From assembly GCF_022605725.1 (NCBI RefSeq), contig NC_065551.1, forward strand, positions 22,754,001-22,818,000: a stretch of 64,000 nucleotides of DNA. Reading direction: 5' to 3'. Position numbers and translations under genes: made by a program. Under the pieces are notes generated by a model. That model saw only the letters and a program-made list of their open reading frames with translations. It was not told the origin of the DNA and made no database searches. How positions within the stretch are numbered: the first letter of the stretch is position 1; each line of letters begins with the position of its first letter. Below, piece by piece: positions 56,654-64,000 of the stretch. Source of the stretch: Anthonomus grandis grandis (lineage: Eukaryota > Arthropoda > Insecta > Coleoptera > Curculionidae).

Positions 56654-59605
56654 ATGGAGTCTAATACAACAGGTAAGTACTTACAAACTGCATTTTTATT
56701 TTTTTACATTTATTGTATACTTTCTTTGGTATTCCATTTTTAAGATGATAACCTTTTAGTAATAACCATTTTAAAAAAATATAATTATATCAAAAATGAT
56801 TAAGTCAAAGTGCCGGGATTTGCCGGGCATTGATATTAATATTTTTGAATAGCCTACATATTTGTCTTCTATGGTAAAAAAAATAAATGTCCACTTTTTT
56901 CAACTTTTTGAACTACCGCCTTAAAGGAGGGAGGAGACATCTCAAAATATCGAAAATTTGAAATGTGACATTTCGTGATTTTTTCATGTTTTAGCTGCAT
57001 CTGGCTTTCGAAATATGACACGTAGGATGCTATTTACATCTGTCAGGGAGTCAGAAGGTGTTAATATAACAGAAAAATGCAAAAATCTGGAAGGACACAT
57101 CCTTAACTTTGGACCATTTTCTGATGAGGATGAAATAAAAGTAAAACGAGAAATTCGTCGGTTGAAGTCTGAAATTTTATCAAAATGGAAAAAGTCACAT
57201 GCTATATGGGATAAATTCGAAAAGAATAACAAAGGATGGCTGAATGAAATCATTTCAAATAAACTATAATAAGGTTAAGAAATAATTTCTAAACCTCTGA
57301 GCTCGTCCTCTCAAACGGCCAACTCCGTCCAAAAACAAAATTCTATGATTCGAGTGAAAGAACCAAAAGAAGAAAAACGGAAACTTTGAGAAGAGACAAT
57401 GACCTGGAAGAACTTACTTTTGTAACTCAAGTAAAATTAGGAAAGTGAGTAAACTATTAAAATAATATCGTAATAACTGTAACCGTAAATAAATTACTTT
57501 TAGACGATTCAATGCTAAAGGCCGGAAATGGCAGCAAATTTATCATTTAATGTTTTTTTGCTAATCAAATTTATCATCTAAAAAATATAAAGATCATAAT
57601 AATAACCAGCTTAAAGAAAGTACCATTCAGATTTTAAAAAAATACACACATTTCTATTTATCATAATTTTATATTATTAAAATAAAAAAGGAATTAGGTT
57701 CCTATTCTTAATTTATAAAAGTTTAATTTAGCTCATCGCCTGCAGACCTAGTTATTCTTTGGAGGAAACTTAAAATCTCCTGCCGCAACCTGCTTCGGTC
57801 CAGCTCTGGCATTGGCACCTCCTGATCCTGCATGCCGTAAATAAACGTCTTTAATAAACCGCGACTCATTTTCCTCAAAGCGGGCCTGAAATGCCTGTCA
57901 AATGATATTATCATCTGCTGTTCAGTGTTGTTCGGTAACCCAATATATGCAGACCAGGTTTTTCTTTGTAGGACACTTAAAATTTCCTGCTGCAACCTAC
58001 TTTGGTCCCACTCTAGCATTGGCACCTACTGATCCTGCATTCCGTAAATAAATGCAATTAAATCATCGCGACTTATTTCCCTCAAAACGGGTCTTAAATG
58101 CCTATCAAATATATTCACCATGTGCTGTTCGGTGCTGCTCCTTTCAGATATAACATATCGGCTATTATCATTTGCAGCCATTTTCAAAATTATATTTTCG
58201 GATTGAAATATTTATAATCACGGGTATATGACAACTAACTTTGTTTTTGACATATTTGTCAATATCACAGAATACTTGATTTAATAACACATATTTGCTG
58301 TAAGTGGATGGTAGATACATAGGTTTTAAACCCAATTAATAACCGTTTTGTTCCTTTTCTTTTCTAGCTAATGAAGGGAAACGTGATGCTTCTCTCATGC
58401 TGAAAAAAATCACTTCTAAACCCAAACGAGCTACTGCCTAAAAAAGCGTTCAGTGCAAGTAAATCCAAAGAGAAGGTATAACTAACACCGCAACAAGCGT
58501 TATCAATTTTCATCGAAACAGACTTATCAAAGAGGCACTACGAAATCATAAGAAGTTATAATCCATCTATGTATCCATGCTACAGTAAGATCCAAGAAGT
58601 CAAAAAAGAGTGTTACCCCGACAAAAAATCCATTACTGTCACCGAAACTTTAGTAGATATTAAGCTTCAAAATTTGATGAATCACACTGTATCCAGATTA
58701 CTGACAGATCTTTACAAAGTAGTTAAAACGCTTGACGAAGATGAAAGAAATACCTTGGAACTCATATGTAAATGGGGATGCGATGGAGCACAACAGGCGC
58801 AATTCAAACAGAAATTCAAACAAAAATTGTATGTGATTCCGACACGGACGCTAATTTGTTCCAAAGCTCACTTGTCCCTTTACAGCTTATTTGTTTCTTA
58901 AATGGTAAAATACTATGGCAGAACCCCACTCCTTCATCTCCTCGTTATTGCCGCCCAATCAAGCTAAAATTTATAAAAGAAACCACAGATGTGACAAGAG
59001 AAGAAATCATATATCAAAGATGCTTCAAAAAATTTGAACAAAACGAAAGTCCAAATAAAAGAAAATATTGATTGCAAGGTATCGCATACAATGATGTTGA
59101 TCATGGTCGATGGAAAGGAGAGTAAAAAAACAAAAATTGAAAATGTTTATTACTTTTTTAAGAATCGAACCCGAAACATGATTATTAGGATTAAAAACAT
59201 TTCAGGTGTGCAACTCTGTGATAAGTACATCATCTACAATGAGGTGCTACATATGTGGCTTAACTTCAAAAGATTTCAACTGTATCCAAAAAAAGTGATA
59301 AGACCTGCTTTGCTGCCAATCGGACAACTGTCTGAGGAGGCTGCTGAAGCCAGAAACAAATACATACGCCTCTATCACCAAAACTTCGTAAGAAAATTTT
59401 CTCGACAAGAATGTAACGCGAACATATTAAACAGGTGAATTATTTTTATTTAGTACTAATAATAACTATTATGTTCCGTCTTTTTTACAGACTTCTTCTA
59501 AACTCGGATCCTGTAATGACGGGAATGAGACCGAGAAGAAGAATGTTGTCGGAACCTTTCTCAAAAGACACCATATCAATGCTACAATCGACTGTATTTA
59601 ATTAG
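56654..59605 (+). pseudogene. Transib transposase gene, four exons, broken
   Basis: DDE transposase related to RAG1. Exon 1 (56654-56672) is ATGGAGTCTAATACAACAG before a GTAAGT donor. Exon 2 (56995-57444), after TTTTAG, runs in frame through MTRRMLFTSVRESEG, KSEILSKWKKSHAIWDKFEK and NNKGWLNEI, then two stops (57267-57272). After a shift it continues with RPKTKFYDSSERTKRRKTET and ELTFVTQVKLG to a GTGAGT donor. Exon 3 (58368-59434), after TTTTCTAG, has QQALSIFIETDLSKRHYEII, NPSMYPCYSKIQEVKKECYP, the first catalytic block ICKWGCDGAQQAQFKQKF, a frameshift, then DANLFQSSLVPLQL and NPTPSSPRYCRPI, and CYICGLTSKDFN in another frame. It jumps straight to LLPIGQLSEEAAEARNK, the catalytic Glu region, so the central part with the second Asp is deleted. 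Exon 4 (59491-59605, after TTTACAG) ends at TAG. The family is inferred from motif order and the ends; the joins of exons 2 and 3 are out of frame. Confidence 0.75.
57723..58181 (-). CDS. Antisense open frame with duplicated 69-residue unit, in the Transib intron
   Basis: ATG at 58181-58179 in a good context (AAAATGG), stop TAA at 57723. The frame has 152 codons with one TAG after residue 51. Residues 16-51 (STEQHMVNIFDRHLRPVLRE, ending FIYGMQDQ) and residues 85-120 (NTEQQMIISFDRHFRPALRK, ending FIYGMQDQ) are two copies of one unit. In both copies VPM..(E/L)(W/D)..S RL.QEIL..LQR follows. The period is 69 codons (207 bases). The stop sits exactly where the second copy has GAG, so it is a single-base change. 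The predicted fold is helical with charged surfaces, with no signal peptide or membrane segment. I do not recognise the family. It lies on the strand opposite the transposase, wholly inside the 57445-58367 intron, and has no terminal repeats of its own. It could be an accessory gene of the transposon or captured host DNA. Confidence 0.5.
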
Positions 59606-59693
59606 TATTGACTGTAGTATTATTTTGCAGTATTTACTGTAGGTAATATTGACTGTCAATCATTTAAAAAACATGATTACCAACCAAAAATAA

Positions 59694-59729
59694 TTTTGGC
59701 CGCCCATATTGATGAAATACTTCTATGTG
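59694..59729 (-). repeat. Right terminal repeat of the Transib element
   Basis: On the minus strand CACATAGAAGTATTTCATC through GGGCGGCCAAAA. Two mismatches to the left copy in 36 bases. Confidence 0.9.
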
Positions 59730-59734
59730 CGTCG

Positions 59735-62700
59735 TTTTATTTTAACGTATATGCTATTAAAATATTTAGCATTATTTAAGACATCTTGTATATTTTAAGT
59801 ATAAAACTAATTAAAATTTTGCAAAAAGAAGTATACATACTTAAACTTAAAAAAATTCTAACCATTTTTTACAATCTTACGTTAATAAAACCAGATTATG
59901 CATAATATAGTATTGTTAACTAAGTTAGTATTTGCAAATAAAATTGTATAAATATATAGCATTTAATATTAAAATCAAACAATCAGCATATATCTGAGTT
60001 TAAATTTTCATTTTGCCTACATAATTTGGTTAGATTTATAATAATAGCCATAATAATTTCAATGTTAATATAAATTCAGTTGTTATCCGAGCCTGGTTTG
60101 CACTCAAATAAATAAATTAAACAATATTTTATTTCAGTCAGTCGGTATATTAAACTGCGCTGAACATTGAATTTATGCTGACAGCATTTCGCCATTGTTT
60201 GATGTTCCGAGATCGTATGTCATGTTATTACATTTTCAACTATAATTAGAAGTCAGTCAAACTACAAATGCGAAAACCCAGTCGGTGTTCATTGACATGA
60301 AAATAATAAACTGCCCGATATTGCCATCCAACATATATTCAGCCATAAAACGGACAGATTAGTTGCAGCCGATGTTTAGACGTTTAGTGTATTTATTCAG
60401 GACAAAACCTTTGATTGTCATTGTCGGCGTATTTTCAATTCATTAATGTTTCAAACTGCCTAAGTACTTAATGGCGTTCTTAAGATGCATGAACATTTTG
60501 TGCAAGTTATTTCATTAGAAATCCTTGTTTGAATTTTCCAGATTTTATGTATTTATTTGCACTGACCATCAGTAATCTTTTTTAATATAGTGTCAAATTG
60601 TCCAAACATTTTAAAATTCAGGCAAAATTGTTTGTAATGTGTCATTAATAATAATAAAAATGTATTCTTGACTTATACTCATACTCCCAGCAGGAATGCT
60701 GTTTGTATTACAATGTGCTTGAGGCATATATAAAGTATTATTTGTAGTTCATTACTCATTGACAGAAAAAAATCTATTAAGGTGACAAACTTGTAATAAA
60801 ATTACAAACAAAACTGCCGTTGGCTCCAAATTGAGTTTGACCTTCGATGTAAAGTTAATTTGTGCTTCGCAGTTTGCGTGTTAACAAACAACATTGTCAC
60901 TGTCACCTTTGTAGTAGAAACAGTGCTTGTCTAAAACTGGGCTTTGCTTTATAGCGAAAACCAATACCCTGCACAGTTTGTTGTTTAATGCCATTAACAC
61001 GACATGTTTAGTTGTAAAAGGAAGTTTCACGGGCTTTACATGGCTAAAACTTTATTAAACACGTAACAGGATTTTTGATGAACTTTGCCTTAGTGTGTGC
61101 TTTTATGTGTATACAAATATTGTACTTGATTTATATTTTATTATAATCCATTATTCTTCCATAGACCTTCATATGTAAATAAATTTTGGTTTTTTGCCAA
61201 TTTTTCAAAGAATTTCCTAATATTAATTATAAAAAATATTACATACAAAATTATTCTAAATCATAATTATCTTATATTTTATGTTACATTTTATTCTTAC
61301 ATTATAAATGCAATTAAATATAAGATTACCTCTATAACTCTATTCAGTTGTTTTATAGAAAACCTTAACCCTAATGTAAATTTACGAGCACATACTTCCG
61401 GCAAGACGGGACGTAAATTATTGTATGCTCGTGTGCCAGTTTGTACACATATTTTTACTACAAGATTTAATATGTTTACTCGCATGTTATATATGTACAT
61501 ACTAAAAGGTCTTGTAAAATGGTATTTTTATTTATGCAGTAACGAAAGACTGATATTATATGTAATCTAGAGAATTTAAATAAATAATTCTTTCCCAAAA
61601 ATTTAAGTTTAACAAATCTGCTAATTCCCAGACGTTATTGTTTAAGCTTAAGAGACTTATTTTAAAGGTATAAGCTGGCAGTGAAGGCTCGAAGTAGGAT
61701 AAAGAAATTTTAGTGGGCACTTTTTTATTAAAAAAGATTTTCTGCGCAGCATTTGTAAGCTCTAACATGATAAATGAAAGTGCCTTAATAACCCAATTCG
61801 GTAATAAAGCACACTGTGCTATGTTATGAAAGGTGATATTCGTATACAGTAAAATTATGCATTTTAAAGTTTAGGCATCAAATAGTTGTACCAATCAAAA
61901 AAGACAAAACGAAATTTAATTCAAATGAAAATGATGCAATTATATTATGCATTTAAGGGAATATTATTTGAAAGTATAAAAATCAAAATTGTGTTATATT
62001 TAAAGCATCATTTAGGAAATTGGTGTCGAATCATTCTGCCAATCATACAACGTGTAACGAAACACAAAAATCAAAATGAGAGAAATCAGAAATTTCACAC
62101 TGAACCCATTTCCCTGAAAAATTAGAGTCCAATCTGAAACGTGTCAAATTTTAAACGCCTCAGCTGGTTTATAAAACATTTGAAAGGCTGGAAAAAATGC
62201 TAGTGACCAATTTATTTCATGAAGCAATTGGGTCTTTCATTTGTCTGATTAAACCGAATGTTTCATTTTATTTTATTGGTAAATTATAATTCATGGATAT
62301 TTTGGAAAAAAGCTAGTGTAATATTTGTACCGTAAATTTGAATTTCCTTATGTTTTAAAGAGTTTATCATCTCAAAACTCTCTTAAGTCTACGATCTTAT
62401 ATTACCCTAACACCAAAATTTAATCTGGCAGTTAAAGGGGTGAATATATAATTAGGAATCTAGGATCCAAGGAAACGTTTGGTCTCGGCATATTGGTTAA
62501 GCGAGTGAGATTTTATTAGCTTAGAGGCCATTACCATAAATTTTAAATTTATGACACAGAGATAATAAAAGTTACAATTATAGTTAAAATTGTTTGAGAA
62601 AATTAGAATGTTTTTCTTTTAGAAACATTTTTAAGCTTAATAAAGTGACTTAATACGGTGATTTAGACAGTATTCCTGTAATATTATAGCTACTTTATAC

Positions 62701-64000
62701 AAATTTAAAGCAGCAATGGGAGAATACAAATCCTCGAATCTAGAGCGAGGATAAACACGACCAAATGGGTCTTTTTCGCCATTATACCTTTCCACTTTTG
62801 TGGTTATTGCTGCGTCAGTTTTATGGCAGATTTCTTTATATTATAGTCTGGGAGATATCTACAATATTAAAAACGCAGCTCGAAAATTATGTCAAAGATA
62901 ACTTAGAATTAATAAATGAATTTTAATTTTAAAACTAATTAGTTTCTGATTCTTTTATTCTTTGCTCCATTTTATATAAAAATAATAATTTTCATTTATT
63001 TCCATAAAATGTACAAAGTAACCCGATTAACTTTTACATCTATGGTAAAAAAAATAAATGACGTGTATCTCACAGATTTCATATTATATAAAATGTGCGT
63101 AGGTGTACTCCTTTAAACAGTAACATATAAAGATGCTGTAAGTATCAAAAACATTTTTTTTTTTCTAATGATATATACATACGAAAATGATTGCCCCAAA
63201 TCTAAAAAAAAACGACTAAATTTATATAAACCGAAAACTTTTCTCCTAAACTTATTTTATAAAATAAAAATTACAATTTAAAGTATTTGTGTTATGTTAT
63301 AATACATATGCATAATAGTTTAAATACCTATGAAGTTCCCTAAAAAAACACTTTATTTTTCTATGACAGTCTCTCAGCGAAGATCACTTATCTTCATCGG
63401 TCTATATAGTTAGCGATAGTGTTTCTTGGAGCATGTAAATATAGTTATTTATTTTCGTTTTTTCTTCAAGAAATATTTTAGTGTGTAGTCTAAGGGCAAC
63501 AAAGTAAAAACTACATTAACTATTTCTTTTTTTTTCATAAGTGACTTTCTAAAAGTGATATCGATAGAGCGTTGAATAAGCGTGATCTACCATATTTATT
63601 TGGTTACTGCATTTTTTTGTAACACTAGTAATCTATACGCATGTCTTGCATCAAATGGAAATTATTCTTTGTATAACAAATCGGTTGGATATAATTTGTT
63701 TTTATTAAGTTAAATTCTTAAAAATATTTTTTGTTTTTTTTCTTATTCAAACATACTGTATAAGTGATTGCATCACTGAAAAATATATTATTTTTAAATG
63801 TTCAATATTAAGTATTTTTTTAAAGATATTTAAACTTTAACAGTAAAAATTCAAGTTTTTTTTTTTAAATGGATGCATATCCGTTCCGTTTTATATAACA
63901 ATCCATTTTAATACCTAGATATCTTAAGTGACTTTTGGATTCAATAAAATAATTTTTATTTGTTGTGGTAATATTAAAGTTATTATATGAGGAAATGTCT
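59735..64000. other. Non-coding stretch with possible conserved islands
   Basis: No supported gene. The islands at about 60110-60480 and 60830-61040 are GC-richer, complex and free of transposon motifs, and are the best candidates in the window for conserved regulatory DNA. A smaller patch lies at 62690-62830. ORFs at 61297-61500 and 61556-61768 (minus) and 61886-62125 (plus) match nothing I know. The last 1 kb is AT-rich with long T runs. Confidence 0.5.

Larger units (their letters stand above)
56384..59729 (+). mobile_element. Transib-family (RAG1-like) DNA transposon
   Basis: A 3346 bp element with 36 bp terminal repeats that differ at only two positions. Ends begin CACATAG, close to the CAC-led heptamer of Transib ends and of RAG signal sequences. 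Flanking 5-base sequences are CGTTG and CGTCG, consistent with a target duplication. Inside, on the plus strand, is a multi-exon transposase gene (56654-59605) with Transib-like motifs; on the minus strand, in the main intron, lies an unrelated second open frame (57723-58181). The element has intact ends and could have been moved by a helper, but its own gene is broken. Confidence 0.8.

Noticed and set aside
56984..57253. 89-codon minus ORF opposite Transib exon 2
   Set aside because: Mirror frame of the exon; the plus frame matches the Transib N-terminal pattern.
61297..61768. Two minus ORFs (67 and 70 codons)
   Set aside because: One looked faintly like a LINE tail (AYNNLRPVLPE), but without the usual GPKIWNSLP block the resemblance is too weak.
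1..64000. tRNA, rRNA, CRISPR and bacterial-type operons
   Set aside because: Looked for tRNA T-loop (GTTCGA) contexts, long conserved RNA genes and regularly spaced repeats with unique spacers; none seen.

Overview
This 64 kb window is very AT-rich eukaryotic DNA. It has long non-coding stretches, GT-AG introns, and many decayed Tc1/mariner, PIF/Harbinger, Transib and non-LTR (LINE) transposons. The one host-gene piece I can support is a tetraspanin exon that resembles the insect Tsp2A type. Together these point to an insect, possibly a beetle, though the order is a guess. There is no sign of operons, bacterial genes, tRNA or rRNA genes, or CRISPR.

Layout, left to right. At 1-10 kb, non-coding DNA holds a transposase relic (about 4.3-5.0 kb) and the tetraspanin exon (6791-6988, minus). 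At 10.14-11.91 kb there is a complete but dead mariner-type element with long terminal inverted repeats and TA flanks. At 15.6-18.8 kb lies a diverged tandem duplication of a non-coding unit of about 1.56 kb. At 20.8-22.5 kb sits a 5'-truncated LINE with a (TTA)n tail, next to a scrap that may be Penelope-like. At 25-38.5 kb there are more LINE relics, a 758 bp Helitron-like non-autonomous element (33361-34118) and several small repeats. At 39.5-41.7 kb a dead PIF/Harbinger element carries its transposase and a MADF-domain accessory gene, facing each other. At 44.6-48.6 kb two Tc1/mariner-type elements lie close together, each with long inverted repeats and several disabling mutations. At 49.4-51.1 kb there is another LINE relic. 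At 52.8-54.4 kb a Tc1/IS630-like relic contains a short open frame and a 14-base match to a common cDNA-cloning adapter.

The most interesting object is at 56384-59729. It is a Transib-type (RAG1-related) transposon with 36 bp terminal repeats starting CACATAG and 5 bp flanking duplications (CGTTG/CGTCG). Its transposase gene has four recognisable exons, two stops, frameshifts and a central deletion. On the opposite strand, inside its largest intron, lies a second open frame (57723-58181, minus) made of two tandem copies of a 69-residue unit. I do not recognise that protein.

A dispersed repeat family (about 30.3, 31.4, 44.5 and 49.1 kb) shares a CTGAAGA - stem - GAAA - CACGTG-TC layout that resembles a hammerhead ribozyme core. 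No transposon here looks active: almost every recognisable transposase or reverse transcriptase frame has stops, frameshifts or lost catalytic residues.
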